Shown: positions 49,488-59,225, counted from the first letter of the stretch. The stretch is 64,000 nt of DNA from DATAYA01 sp963754235 (GCA_963754235.1 CAVWFK010000036.1:1-64000); one strand, 5' to 3'. The notes: a model not told the origin generated them from the letters alone. Numbers and translations are program-made.

Positions 49488-51061
49488 CCGGCCAGCCGCT
49501 CCTTGATGCGGTCGGCTACCCGAAGCGCATTGGCGATGATCGTCAGCGTCGGGTTCACTGCGCCGATCGAGGGGAAGAAACTCGCATCCGTGATATAGAG
49601 GTTATCCAGCTCGTGCGCCTTGCAGTCGAGGTCCAGCACCGAGCTGGCCGGGTCGGTGCCGAAACGGCAGGTGCCGGCTTGGTGCGCAGTCCCCGCGATC
49701 GGGATGTCCTTGCCCAGATAGAGGCGGCGGTCGATCAGATGCGGCCACGCCCCCAAAGGTATCAGCAGCCCCTCTAGCTTGCTCCGGAGCCGCTTTGCCG
49801 CCTCCTCGTTGCCTTCGTGGATGTCCAGCACCACGCGATCGCCGTCGTAGCGGATGCGGTTCTCCGGCCGCGGCAGATCCTCGCTCTGCAACCAGAAATC
49901 AATGGAGTGCTCGGCCATCTTCTCGAACGGCATCTCCGGCAGCCAGGATAGATACCCGGGCAACGCCTCGCCCCGAATCTGCTCGCCGTGCGAGGTCGCG
50001 CACATCTGGATCAGGCCCAGCGGATACTCCCAGTCGGGGGCACCGAAGTAGAAGTCGCTGAATGCCAGCGTCTTCTGGAACACCGTGTGGTTCGGCCGCT
50101 TCAGCAGCGCCATCACCACGGACATGTTATGCCGCACGTAGTTGCGCCCGACCTGATCGGAGCCATTGGCAAGCCCGTTCGGATGCGCCTCGCTGGCCGA
50201 GCGCAGCAGCAGCAGCGCGGAACTCAAGGCGCCGCAGGCGGCCACCACGATGTCGGCCGAATACTGCTCGAACTGATTGTCGCGGATCACGTGCACACGG
50301 CTGACGCTGCGGCCGGCGGCGTCGGTTTCCAGCCGGGTCGCGTAGGCGTTGGTCAGCAGCGTGAAGTTAGGATACGCCGCACGGGTGGGGTCCACGCAGA
50401 TCACCTGCGCGTCGGCCTTCGCGTTGATCGCGCAGGGGAAGCCGTCGAACGCGTCGCAGCGGATGCAAGGGCTATAGGTGGCGGCGCTGCCGTCCGGGTT
50501 CTGGTCCAGCTTGATGCCGAGCGGCAGATGGAACGGGTGCAGCCCCTCGCCTTGCAGGATGCCATTCAGTTCCTGGATGCGCGGCTCGTGTTGCACCGGC
50601 GGATAGGCGTAGGGGGCGCTGGACCAGGGCTCGGTAGGGTCTTCTCCGCGCTGCCCGTGTACGTGATACAGCGCCTCGGCTTGCGTATAGTACGGCTCGA
50701 ACACGTCGTAGCCGAGTGGCCAGGCCGGAGAGATGCCGTCCTTGTGTTGCAGCTCGCCGAAATCGCGCTCGCGGAGGCGGAACAGGGCGGCGCCGTAAAC
50801 CTTGGAGTTGCCGCCCACATAGTAGTGCAGCCCGGGATGAAAGCTGCGTCCGTCCGCACCGTACCAGGTGTCGGGCGCCTGATAGACGGCATCCACAAAA
50901 ACGGTCTTGGAATCCCAGTTGCGCCGCGAGCGCGGTAGGTAGTCGCCGCGCTCCAGCATCAGAATGCGTTTGCCCGTGGCGGCCAGGCGTTGCGCGAGCG
51001 AGGCGCCGCCGGGACCGCTGCCGATGACGATCACATCGTAATGGTCGCTGGTCGCCGCCAC
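49484..51061 (-). CDS. GMC-family FAD-dependent oxidoreductase
   Basis: A 525-residue flavoprotein. The dinucleotide motif VIGSGPGGASLAQRLA is at 12-27, the second GMC region near CGALSSALLLLRSA (285), and the C-terminal GTAHQAGTCRFG (near 455) holds the active-site His, with NPTLTIIANALRVADRI at the end. It probably oxidises an alcohol or sugar. The start is GTG at 51059-51061; no N-terminal signal is seen. Confidence 0.85.
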   Translation of the reverse strand: MAATSDHYDVIVIGSGPGGASLAQRLAATGKRILMLERGDYLPRSRRNWDSKTVFVDAVYQAPDTWYGADGRSFHPGLHYYVGGNSKVYGAALFRLRERDFGELQHKDGISPAWPLGYDVFEPYYTQAEALYHVHGQRGEDPTEPWSSAPYAYPPVQHEPRIQELNGILQGEGLHPFHLPLGIKLDQNPDGSAATYSPCIRCDAFDGFPCAINAKADAQVICVDPTRAAYPNFTLLTNAYATRLETDAAGRSVSRVHVIRDNQFEQYSADIVVAACGALSSALLLLRSASEAHPNGLANGSDQVGRNYVRHNMSVVMALLKRPNHTVFQKTLAFSDFYFGAPDWEYPLGLIQMCATSHGEQIRGEALPGYLSWLPEMPFEKMAEHSIDFWLQSEDLPRPENRIRYDGDRVVLDIHEGNEEAAKRLRSKLEGLLIPLGAWPHLIDRRLYLGKDIPIAGTAHQAGTCRFGTDPASSVLDLDCKAHELDNLYITDASFFPSIGAVNPTLTIIANALRVADRIKERLAG

Positions 51062-51078
51062 GCCTCAGCCCTTGCCGC

Positions 51079-52866
51079 TCAATCCTTGCCGCCTGGCAAC
51101 ACGCCGGCCAGGACTTGCCTCGCACTTTCCTTCAGCACGCTGCCCAGTTCCGGCTCGCTGCCCATCATGGTCATGAAGTTCTTCGCATCCTTCAACGTGA
51201 TATGCGGCGGCAAGGGGGGCACGTTCGGGTCCGTGTAGCACTCGAGAATAACCGGGCGGTCGGCCGCCAGCGCCTCGTCCCACGCAGCACCCAGCTTCTC
51301 CGGATCATCGACGAAGATGCCCTTCAGACCCAACAGTCCGGCATATTTGTGGTACGGGAAGTCGGGGATGGTCTGCGTCGCCGGCGTCTTGCCGTCGCCG
51401 AGCTGAATGCGTTCCTCCCACGTCACCTGGTTGAGGTCGCGGTTGTTCAACACCATCACGATCAAGCGCGGGTCGGACCACTCCTTCCAGTATTTGCTAA
51501 TGGTGATCATCACGTTCAGTCCGTTCATCTGCATCGCACCGTCGCCGATGAAGGCGATGACGACACGATCCGGGAACGCCATCTTCGCCGCCATCGCGTA
51601 GGGCGTGGCCGCACCCAGAGACGCCAATCCCCCCGAGAGCGACCCCATCATGCCGCGACGAATCCGGATGTCGCGCGCGTACCAATTGGCGACCGAGCCG
51701 GAATCGCCGGTCATGATGCAGTTCTCCGGCAGCCGCTTCGACAGCTCCCAGAACACGCGTTGCGGGTTGATCGGATCGGCCGGCTCCATCGCCCGCTCTT
51801 CCAGCGTCTTCCACCACTTGGCGACGCCGGTCTCGATCCCCCGCCGCCAATGACCCGCCGGCTTCTTATCCAACATCGGCAGCAGGGCGCGCAGGGTTAC
51901 GGCGCTGTCGCCCACCATGTTCACCTCCATGGGATAGCGCAGGCTCAGCCTGGTGCCGTCGATGTCGATCTGCACGCCGCGCGCCTCGCCCGGCTTGGGC
52001 AGGAACTCGCTGTAGGGGAAGCAGGAGCCGATCATGAAGAAGGTGTCGCAGCCCTTCATCAGATCCCAGCTCGGCTTGGTCCCGAGCAGGCCGATCGAAC
52101 CCGTGACCCAGGGCAGCTCGTCGGGAAGGGCGGCCTTGCCCAGCAGCGCCTTGGCGGCCCCCGCCTGCAGCCGGTCGGCAACCTCGATCACCTCGTCGGT
52201 GGCCCCCAAAGCGCCCGCGCCGACCAGGATGCCGACCTTCTTGCCGGCGTTGAGCACATCGGCCGCCCGCCGCAGGAGCGCCTCGTCCGGCAGTTGCGCC
52301 GGACCGGCGTAGCCGACGCCGGTATGGGTGGTGCCGTGGACCACCGGCGGGTCTTCGTAAGTCATCTCCTGGAGGTCATTCGGGATGATGACGCAGGTGA
52401 CGGTGCGGCGGTTGGATGCGGTCCGCACCGCCCGATCAATCAACTGGCGCACCTGCCCCGGCAAAATGGCCATCGCGACGAAGTCCGCGGCCACGTCCTT
52501 GAACAGCGACTGCAGATCGACTTCCTGCTGATAGCCGGCACCGATGGACGTGCGCGCCTGCTGGCCCACGATCGCCACCACGGGCACGTGATCCATCTTC
52601 GCGTCATAGAGGCCGTTCAGCAGGTGGATCGCACCCGGTCCTGAGGTCGCGTAGCAGAGCCCGACCTCGCCGGTAAACTTGGCGTGGGCCGACGCCATGA
52701 AGGCCGCCATCTCCTCATGCCGGACCTGGATGTATTTCAGGCTGTCCTGAACCTTTTGCAGCGCCACGTCGAGGCCGCCGACACCGTCCCCAGGGTAGCC
52801 ATAGACGCGCTTGAGCCCCCATTCCTGCAACCGGTGCCACACGTATTCGCTGACATTCATGCTCAT
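51079..52866 (-). CDS. TPP-dependent pyruvate oxidase / quinone-linked pyruvate dehydrogenase-like enzyme
   Basis: A 595-residue protein of the PoxB/acetolactate synthase superfamily. The Pyr domain has VYGYPGDGVGGL near 20 and catalytic Glu in VRHEEMAAFMASA near 48. The PP-domain metal motif is GDGAMQMNGLNVM near 442 with NNRDLNQVTWE near 473. Length and the YPGDG motif fit pyruvate oxidases of soil proteobacteria; membrane quinone coupling is inferred. It is the first gene of a run with the GMC oxidoreductase and VOC genes. Confidence 0.8.
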   Translation of the reverse strand: MSMNVSEYVWHRLQEWGLKRVYGYPGDGVGGLDVALQKVQDSLKYIQVRHEEMAAFMASAHAKFTGEVGLCYATSGPGAIHLLNGLYDAKMDHVPVVAIVGQQARTSIGAGYQQEVDLQSLFKDVAADFVAMAILPGQVRQLIDRAVRTASNRRTVTCVIIPNDLQEMTYEDPPVVHGTTHTGVGYAGPAQLPDEALLRRAADVLNAGKKVGILVGAGALGATDEVIEVADRLQAGAAKALLGKAALPDELPWVTGSIGLLGTKPSWDLMKGCDTFFMIGSCFPYSEFLPKPGEARGVQIDIDGTRLSLRYPMEVNMVGDSAVTLRALLPMLDKKPAGHWRRGIETGVAKWWKTLEERAMEPADPINPQRVFWELSKRLPENCIMTGDSGSVANWYARDIRIRRGMMGSLSGGLASLGAATPYAMAAKMAFPDRVVIAFIGDGAMQMNGLNVMITISKYWKEWSDPRLIVMVLNNRDLNQVTWEERIQLGDGKTPATQTIPDFPYHKYAGLLGLKGIFVDDPEKLGAAWDEALAADRPVILECYTDPNVPPLPPHITLKDAKNFMTMMGSEPELGSVLKESARQVLAGVLPGGKD

Positions 52867-53025
52867 GGGAGGCGCTCCAACCCTGCAACCGAACGGAGCA
52901 CGCCAACCGATGGACGCGCGTTCGCGATGCCGCAGCGGTTACGCGCCACCCTCCCCCGCGTTCCCGCGTTTGCGGTCAAATCGTGGCAGCGGGGCAGGGC
53001 GATCGCATTTGGACACGATGTTACC

Positions 53026-53106
53026 GTCATGGTCGGTGGAGGCCGACCATCCACGTCTTTCGTGCGGCCGCATCGTCGTGGATGCTCGGCATTCGCCGAG
53101 CATGAC
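53026..53106. repeat. Family A palindromic repeat, short form (81 bp)
   Basis: GTCATGGTCGG ... CATGAC with CATCCACG/CGTGGATG inner arms. It sits in the 273-bp gap between the pyruvate-oxidase-like gene and the SMP-30 gene, which holds nothing else I recognise. Confidence 0.8.
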
Positions 53107-53139
53107 GGGGTTGGGGCCCCCTCGGGTCAGGAGCGGTCG

Positions 53140-54026
53140 ATGCAGATCGAAGTGGTCGTGGACGCGGATGCGACGATCGGGGAGTCGCCGACCTGGGTGC
53201 CCGGCGAGAACGCGCTCTACTGGATCGACGTCAAAAGGCCCGCGCTCTATCGCTTCGATATCGCAAGCAATGTCCAGCACACCTGGCCGATGCCGAGCGA
53301 TATCGGTGCCTTCGCCCTGGCCGCGGACCCGCCGGGAGCAGTGGTGGCACTGCGGACCGGGATGTTCCGGCTCGACTTCGCATCCGGGTCACTCGACCTC
53401 CCTCGCCCCGCCGCCCTTCGACCCGGCGCTGTTCCGCTTCAATGAAGGTGCGTGCGACAGGTACCGGCCGCTTCTGGGTGGGCGTCATGTTCGACCCGCT
53501 TGATGGTACGCCGCCACCGCAGAAATCATCCCTGCACAGCTTGACCCTGCGCGGCGGCCTGCGCCCCGAACCGGACGCCGCCGAACTGCATAACGGCATG
53601 GCGTGGAGCCCCGACGGGCGCGAGTTCTACCTGTCGCATAGCCAGCATCAGGAGGTGTTCGCCTTCGCGTTCGACGCGGCGGCCGGCCGGCTCGGCGCGC
53701 GCCGCCTTTTCGTGCGCACCCCGAAGGCGCTTGGCCTGCCCGATGGCGCTGCCATCGACAGCGAAGGCGGCTACTGGTGCGCGCTGCACGGCGGCAGCCG
53801 GTTGCGGCGCTACACGGTGGCGGGTGAAATGGACCGCGACATCGCGCTCCCGGTGAGCCAGCCGACCATGTGCGCCTTTGCAGGCCCCGCCCTCGACGTG
53901 CTCTACGTGACCAGCGCCACCGACAAGCTCACGCCGGAGCAGCGCCGAGCCGAGCCGCTGGCCGGCGCGCTGCTGCGGCTGCGGCCCGGCGAGAGGGGCA
54001 TCCCCCGGCCCTGCATGGTGCGCTGA
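53140..54026 (+). pseudogene. SMP-30/gluconolactonase-family gene with two frameshifts
   Basis: Three frames together give a complete six-bladed lactonase. Frame 1 from ATG 53140 reads DATIGESPTWVPGENALYWID with the metal Glu. Frame 2 reads LAPPPFDPALFRFNEGACD. Frame 3 reads TGRFWVGVMFDP to the end, with NGMAWSPDGREFYLSHS and the DGAAIDSEGGYW active-site region. Both breaks look like +1 insertions: an extra C near 53400-53402 and one base near 53458-53462. A good AGGAG precedes the start. Either real decay or assembly errors. Confidence 0.78.
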
Positions 54027-54073
54027 TTTCCGATCCAGGATCGGTGCCGTCACAGCGAAAGGGATGCCGCGTG

Positions 54074-55279
54074 ATGGCCGTGCAGAACAGGGTGCCGGGA
54101 CGGGCCGCGACACCGCGCGAGTTCACGCTGGCCCTGGTGCTGCTCTGGCTCTCGGGCGCCGCGCTCAGGGTGACCATCCTGGCGGTGCCGCCGCTGCTGC
54201 CGCGCATCACCGCCGAGCTCGGCCTGAGTGCGACCGACATCGGCCTGCTGACCGGTCTGCCGCCGCTGCTCTTCGCGCTCGCGGCAGTGCCGGGCGCGGT
54301 GCTGATCGCCCGCTTCGGCGCGGTCTCGACACTGGTGGCGGGGCTGTTGCTGAACGCGCTCGGCACGGTTGCGCGCGGCTTCGCCGGCAGCGCGCTCGGC
54401 CTCGACGCGACGACCGGACTGATGTGCCTGGGCATCGCGGTGATGCAGCCGGCGCTGCCGCCGCTGGTGCGGGCCTGGGCGCCGGCACGCATCGGCTTCG
54501 CCACCGCAGTCTTTACCAACGGCTTGCTGGTGGGCGAGCTGGTCCCGGTCGCCTGGGTGCCGCAACCGGTGCTGCCCCTGCTCGGCGACGGCTGGCGTGC
54601 CTCGCTGTCGATCTGGGCGCTGCCGGTGCTGGCGACGGCGCTGCTGGTGGCGGCACTGGGCCGCCGGCCGGAGGCCAGGCTGGACGCCGCTCCACCACGC
54701 TGGTGGCCGGACTGGCGGGACGCGCGGGTCTGGCGGCTGGGCCTGATGCTGGGCGGCGTGAACGCCACCTATTTCGGCGTGAACGGTTTCCTGCCGGGAT
54801 GGCTGACCGCCGCCGGGGCGCCGGATCTGGTGCGGCCGGCGCTGACCGCTCTCAATCTGGCGCAGATCCCGGCTTCGCTGCTGATGCTCGGCTTGGCCGG
54901 GCGGCTGGTGCGGCGACCGGCGGCTTATGGCGGCGCGGGCGTGCTGCTGCTGGCAGGGGTGCTGGGGTGCGTCGCGATGCCCGGCCCCGCCGCGGTGGCA
55001 TGGGCAGGGCTGGCGGGCTTCGCCGGCGCGATGCTGCTGACCCTGGCGCTCGCTCTCCCCTCGCTGCTGGGCGCGGCTGAGGATGTGCCGCGCCTCGCCG
55101 CCGCCATGTTCACCGTCAGCTACAGCGTGTCCGTGGCGGCGGCGCTGTTGGCGGGGTGGTTGTGGGACGCGAGCGGCGCCGCGGCGACGGCGTTCCTGCC
55201 GTTCGCGCTGGCGGCGCTGGCGGTGACGTTGTTGGGCGCCACGCTACGGCTGCGGCCGGCGTCTGCGAGCGGCCGCTGA
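54074..55279 (+). CDS. MFS transporter, CynX/NimT-like
   Basis: A 401-residue major facilitator with about 12 spans, including LALVLLWLSGAALRVTILAVPP and ITAELGLSATDIGLLTGLPPLLFALAAVP at the N-terminus, the CynX/NimT pattern (cyanate or nitroimidazole-type transporters). The ATG at 54074 is 47 bp after the SMP-30 reading frame. Co-transcription with a lactonase suggests uptake of a sugar acid or lactone, as inference. Confidence 0.8.
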   Translation: MAVQNRVPGRAATPREFTLALVLLWLSGAALRVTILAVPPLLPRITAELGLSATDIGLLTGLPPLLFALAAVPGAVLIARFGAVSTLVAGLLLNALGTVARGFAGSALGLDATTGLMCLGIAVMQPALPPLVRAWAPARIGFATAVFTNGLLVGELVPVAWVPQPVLPLLGDGWRASLSIWALPVLATALLVAALGRRPEARLDAAPPRWWPDWRDARVWRLGLMLGGVNATYFGVNGFLPGWLTAAGAPDLVRPALTALNLAQIPASLLMLGLAGRLVRRPAAYGGAGVLLLAGVLGCVAMPGPAAVAWAGLAGFAGAMLLTLALALPSLLGAAEDVPRLAAAMFTVSYSVSVAAALLAGWLWDASGAAATAFLPFALAALAVTLLGATLRLRPASASGR

Positions 55280-55646
55280 GGCACGTGTTAGTTAGTGTTA
55301 TTGACAATTGGGTAGCAATGATGTTAGAGTTTGTCCAGAGACAACGCACCGCAATCGAGGTTATGGCATCCCGGACGCCAACTGCCTGAACGTGCTCGAC
55401 CGCACCGCGACGCGGGAGGCCGCCGCCGGGGAGAGAGCAGGCCCTGTTCCGACCCTGCTCAGGCCCTGTTCCGAGCCTGTTTCCGAGGCCGGTCCTGGCT
55501 CGCCACGGGCCGAACTTTTCCTCCAATCTCAGGCGGTTCTGTGCAATCTCTGCCCCGCCACGAGAACCGAGCGATTTTTTCGCGGCCGTCCACCTCGCCG
55601 CCGCCGCCATTTGGCTCAATCGACGACAGGCCCTAGCTTCGCGCTT
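55280..55646. other. 367-bp intergenic region, mostly without recognisable genes
   Basis: It opens with an AT-rich promoter-like stretch (55288-55335) and continues with GC-rich sequence. That part holds short direct repeats of GGCCCTGTTCCGA (near 55440 and 55464) and a related GCCTGTTTCCGA. The only readings are short and unlike proteins. It may be the remnant of a DUF5681-type locus, since its promoter resembles the one at 39886; that is speculation. Confidence 0.5.
55301..55330 (+). promoter_or_regulatory. Sigma-70-like promoter
   Basis: TTGACA (55301-55306) and TAGAGT (55325-55330) with an 18-bp spacer, in an AT-rich stretch. The -10 context GTTAGAGTTTG is like that at 39909. The next gene starts more than 300 bp away, so its target is uncertain. 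Confidence 0.45.
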
Positions 55647-55922
55647 ATGACGAGCCGCGAGGAGACGCTGCAAGCCGCGCTGCTGGCCGTTGCGTTCCGT
55701 CAGCGGGTGCGGGCAGCCAACGCGGAGGAGGGCCGGCAGCGCATCGAGGCACTGCTAGACCGGACGCTGGACGAGGCGGCGTTCGCCGACACGATCGCGC
55801 GCTGTCTCGCCGCGCGGCTGATCCGCGATCCGGTGCGGCTCGCGGCGGGCGACCTGCAATGCCATTGGGAGCTGGAGCTGACAGCGGCGGGGGTGGAGCA
55901 CGCAAGATCAGGCAGGGCGTGA
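55647..55922 (+). CDS. Small hypothetical protein
   Basis: A 91-residue, mostly helical protein (TSREETLQAALLAVAFRQRV, then LLDRTLDEAAFADTIARCLA). I do not recognise the family. The C-terminal part ends close to the stop of the convergent kinase gene, 1 bp apart. Composition is normal for the genome and both ends are plausible; no ribosome-binding site is evident. Confidence 0.5.
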   Translation: MTSREETLQAALLAVAFRQRVRAANAEEGRQRIEALLDRTLDEAAFADTIARCLAARLIRDPVRLAAGDLQCHWELELTAAGVEHARSGRA

Positions 55923-55923
55923 T

Positions 55924-56883
55924 TCACTCGACCAAGGCCCCGATCACCCGCCTTGCATCGGCCGCCAGCGCCGCGTCGAAGGGCCGATGCCCGAGCAGGT
56001 CGGCCCATGCGAACAGGTCCACGATCCGCGCGATGCGCTGCCAATCCGCCGGCAGCACCCCGCCGCCGCGGCGGTACCCGCGCGCAAGACCGCCCGCGAA
56101 GCCGGCGCGCGTCCCGAGCGGCGGGCGAAGCAGGTTGCCGAAGTCGAGGCCGGGTGTGGCACTCAGCGCGAACTCCCAGTCCAGCACCGCCGCCACGCCG
56201 CCGTCGCGCACCAGAATGTTCGAGGGATTGAAGTCGCCGTGCACCAGTCGCGGCTGGTCGAGCCACGCATCCAGCCGCCAGCCTTCGCGCGCGGCGAAGT
56301 CGAGCACCCGCTTCGTCAGCGCGACGCCGAGCCGGGCGCGGCCCGGTCCCCGCACCAGGCACTCGTGCAGGAAATCGAGCAGGGCGGCGCGGTCGAAGCC
56401 GATCGCGACGGGCACGCGCAGGTCGGGCGTCAGGAAGCCGTAGCGCGCGAAGTGGAAGGCATGGACCCGCGCGAGCGCGGCCCCGACTGCCTCCCCCAGC
56501 CCGTCGAGCGTCACCGCGTCGGCCCTGGCGGCGGCCCGGTCGAGCCGCTCGCCCTCGATCCATTCCAGCACGGCGTACGGGCCGCGCGTGATGGGGTTCG
56601 TCTCCGCGAGATGGAGGAACCGCGCGATCGGCACCCGACCCGCCAGAAGCCGGGCGAGCGCCGCCTCCTTGCGCCCTTGCGGCGGCTCGCGGGTGATGAG
56701 CCGCAGCAGCACCGTGCCCGCCGGCCGATCGAGCGTTACCCGCAGATTGGTGTTGACCAGCCCGCCGGCGATCGGCCGGATGTCGCGTACGAGGACATCC
56801 CCCAACGCCGGCCGCAGTAACGCCGCCGCCTGCTCGACGCTGACCGAAACCGGTTCCGCGTGCCGCACCCAGCCTTCCCGCAT
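55924..56883 (-). CDS. Aminoglycoside phosphotransferase-family (APH/choline kinase-like) kinase
   Basis: A 319-residue small-molecule kinase. The Brenner-type motif LVHGDFNPSNILV is near 205-217 and the metal-binding VLDWEFAL near 227. IAGGLVNTNLRV near 39 is the nucleotide loop. The substrate is unknown; homoserine, choline and methylthioribose kinases share the fold. GGGAGG lies 6 nt before the ATG at 56881-56883, which decides against a Met nine codons upstream. Confidence 0.83.
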   Translation of the reverse strand: MREGWVRHAEPVSVSVEQAAALLRPALGDVLVRDIRPIAGGLVNTNLRVTLDRPAGTVLLRLITREPPQGRKEAALARLLAGRVPIARFLHLAETNPITRGPYAVLEWIEGERLDRAAARADAVTLDGLGEAVGAALARVHAFHFARYGFLTPDLRVPVAIGFDRAALLDFLHECLVRGPGRARLGVALTKRVLDFAAREGWRLDAWLDQPRLVHGDFNPSNILVRDGGVAAVLDWEFALSATPGLDFGNLLRPPLGTRAGFAGGLARGYRRGGGVLPADWQRIARIVDLFAWADLLGHRPFDAALAADARRVIGALVE

Positions 56884-56922
56884 CCGCCGCCTCCCGGCAC
56901 CGCCGGCCATCCTGCCTCAGCC

Positions 56923-57020
56923 GTCATCGCGAGCCGGCCGCTTGGCCGGCGTGGCGATCCAGGCCCGCGGCACCGTGCGGCGCGCCTGGACTGCTTCGTC
57001 GCATTGCTCCTCGCAGTGAC
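56923..57020. repeat. Family B palindromic repeat
   Basis: Begins GTCATCGCGAGCCGG and ends CTCGCAGTGAC, with inner GGCGATCCAGG and CTGGACTGCTTCG. It fills the 5' gap between the kinase and lutB genes, which are divergent. Confidence 0.75.
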
Positions 57021-57132
57021 GGGGCGCGATGGGTCACGCGTTCAGAAAACCGCCACCGCCTGGTGACTGCGGCGATCGGTGCTACCCTACGGCACTGCCG
57101 CGCGGAAGCCGGGCGGCTGCGAAGGACCACCG

Positions 57133-58560
57133 ATGCTCGCTACCTCGCCCGCTTTCAAGCAGAACGCCCGCGCGGCGCTTGCCGATGCCGGCTTGCAAAA
57201 AGCACTCGCCCGCAGCAACCCGCAATTGGCGGCACGGCGCGCCGCCGCCGTCGCCGCCCTGCCGGAGTTCGAGCGCCTGCGCGAGATCGGCCGCGACATC
57301 AAGAACCACACGCTCGCAAATCTCGACTTCTATCTCGAGACCTTCGCCGCCAACGTCGAGCGCGCCGGCGGCCAGGTGCATTGGTGCGCCGACGCCGACG
57401 CGGCGCGGGCCGCCGTGCTCGCGATCTGCCGCAATGCCGGCGCCCGCACGGTGACGAAGGGAAAAAGCATGATCTCCGAGGAGATCGCGCTGAACGAGCA
57501 CCTGGAGAAGAACGGCATCGAGCCGGTCGAGACCGATCTCGGCGAATACATCGTCCAGCTCCGCCACGAGACGCCGAGCCACTTGATCGGCCCGGCCTTC
57601 CATCTCAACCGCGAGGACTGGGAGGAGACCTTCCGCAAATCCCACACCGACCTTCCCGCCGATCGCGTGTTCCATGAGCGGCGCGACATCATGAACGAAG
57701 CACGCAGCCACCTGCGCCAGCGCTTCCTCGGCGCCGATGTCGGCATCACCGGTGCCAATTTCCTGATCGCCGAGACCGGCAGCAGCGTCATCGTCACCAA
57801 CGAGGGCAACGGCGACCTGACGCAGACGCTGCCGCGCGTGCATATCGCCCTCGCCAGCATCGAGAAGGCGGTGCCGACGCTGGAGGATGCGTGCAGCCTG
57901 CTGCGCCTGCTCGCGCGCTCGGCGACCGGGCAGGACATCACGGTCTATACGACGTTCTCGACCGGGCCGCGCCGCGGCGGCGATCTCGATGGGCCAAGCG
58001 AGTATCACGTCGTGCTGCTGGATAACGGCCGCTCGGCGATGCTCGGCACCGAGTTCCAGGATATGCTGCGCTGCATCCGCTGTGCGGCGTGCATGAACCA
58101 CTGCCCGGTCTATGGCGCGGTCGGCGGCCACGCCTATGGCTGGGTCTATCCCGGACCGATGGGGGCGGTGCTGACGCCGAGCCTGATCGGCGTCGATCGC
58201 GCCGGCCTTTTGCCCAATGCCTCCACCTTCTGCGGCCGCTGCGAGAGCGTCTGTCCGGTGATGATCCCGCTGCCCGGCATGATGCGCCACTGGCGCGAGC
58301 GCGAGTTCGAGCGCCACCTCTCGCCGCAAGCGGTGCGCAGCAATCTCGCCTTGTGGGGCTGGTTCGCGCGCCGCCCCGCTGCGTATCGCGCCGCGACCCG
58401 GCTGGCGGCCGCTTGCCTCGGCCTGATGGGGCGGCGGCGCGGCCGGTTCGCCTGGCTCCCCTTCGCCGGCGGGTGGACGGCGGGGCGCGACCTGCCGGCG
58501 CCGGAGGGCGACACCTTCTTCGCCCGCTACGCCCGCGAGCAGCGAAGGCGCCGCGTCTGA
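57133..58560 (+). CDS. lutB: L-lactate utilisation iron-sulfur protein LutB
   Basis: A 475-residue protein of the LutABC (YkgEFG) lactate-oxidising complex. The N-terminal LUD domain has GKSMISEEIALNEHLE near 114 and NEGNGDLTQTLPRVH near 225. The ferredoxin-like domain has two 4Fe-4S sets, CIRCAACMNHCP near 315 and CGRCESVCP near 367. The C-terminal 100 residues are variable. No LutA gene is beside it. AAGGA precedes the ATG. Confidence 0.9.
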   Translation: MLATSPAFKQNARAALADAGLQKALARSNPQLAARRAAAVAALPEFERLREIGRDIKNHTLANLDFYLETFAANVERAGGQVHWCADADAARAAVLAICRNAGARTVTKGKSMISEEIALNEHLEKNGIEPVETDLGEYIVQLRHETPSHLIGPAFHLNREDWEETFRKSHTDLPADRVFHERRDIMNEARSHLRQRFLGADVGITGANFLIAETGSSVIVTNEGNGDLTQTLPRVHIALASIEKAVPTLEDACSLLRLLARSATGQDITVYTTFSTGPRRGGDLDGPSEYHVVLLDNGRSAMLGTEFQDMLRCIRCAACMNHCPVYGAVGGHAYGWVYPGPMGAVLTPSLIGVDRAGLLPNASTFCGRCESVCPVMIPLPGMMRHWREREFERHLSPQAVRSNLALWGWFARRPAAYRAATRLAAACLGLMGRRRGRFAWLPFAGGWTAGRDLPAPEGDTFFARYAREQRRRRV

Positions 58561-59225
58561 TGTCGCGCGAGGCCGTGCTGGGCGCGATCCGCCGGGGCCT
58601 GCGCCGCGGGCCGTTGCCCGAGGACCAGGCGGCGATGCTGCGCGCCCGGCTGGCAGCACACCCTCGCCACCTGATCCCCGCACGGGCGCAGCGCGAGGGC
58701 GCGGAGCGGATCGCGTCGTTCGTGAGCTGCGTGGAAAAGGAATTCGGCACCGTCGGTCGCGTGGCCGCTCTCGACGCGGTGCCGGAGGCGGTCGCGACCT
58801 ACCTCGCCCGCCAGAACCTGCCGCCCGAGCTGGTGGTCGCCCCGCATCCCGAGCTGCGGGCGATCCCGTGGGCCGATCGGCCGCTGCTGCGTTTGCGCGA
58901 GGGGCGGGCGGAAGCGTCCGACGTGGTCTCGGTGCAGCACGGGTTTGCCGGCATCGCCGAGACCGGCACGCTGATGCTGCCCTCGGCGCCCGAGCGGCCG
59001 ACCACGCTCAACCTGCTGCCCGAGACCGCGATCGTGGTGCTGCGCGCGGGCCGCGTCGTGGCCGGGATGGAGGATGCGTGGGACCTGCTGCGTGCGGAGT
59101 TTTCGGGGATGCCGCGCAACGTGATGCTGGTGACGGGGCCATCCCGCTCGGCCGATATCGAGAGCACGCTGGAGCTGGGCGCGCACGGCCCCCGCCGGCT
59201 GCACGTCGTGCTTGGTGGAGGATGA
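58560..59225 (+). CDS. lutC: L-lactate utilisation protein LutC (LUD domain)
   Basis: A 221-residue LUD-domain protein, third component of the LutABC complex. Conserved GIAETGTLMLPSAPERPTTL near 130 and GPSRSADIESTLELGAHGPRRL near 194 are present. Its start overlaps the lutB stop as TGATG, which supports a coupled operon. It overlaps the smr gene by 4 nt. Confidence 0.88.
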   Translation: MSREAVLGAIRRGLRRGPLPEDQAAMLRARLAAHPRHLIPARAQREGAERIASFVSCVEKEFGTVGRVAALDAVPEAVATYLARQNLPPELVVAPHPELRAIPWADRPLLRLREGRAEASDVVSVQHGFAGIAETGTLMLPSAPERPTTLNLLPETAIVVLRAGRVVAGMEDAWDLLRAEFSGMPRNVMLVTGPSRSADIESTLELGAHGPRRLHVVLGGG

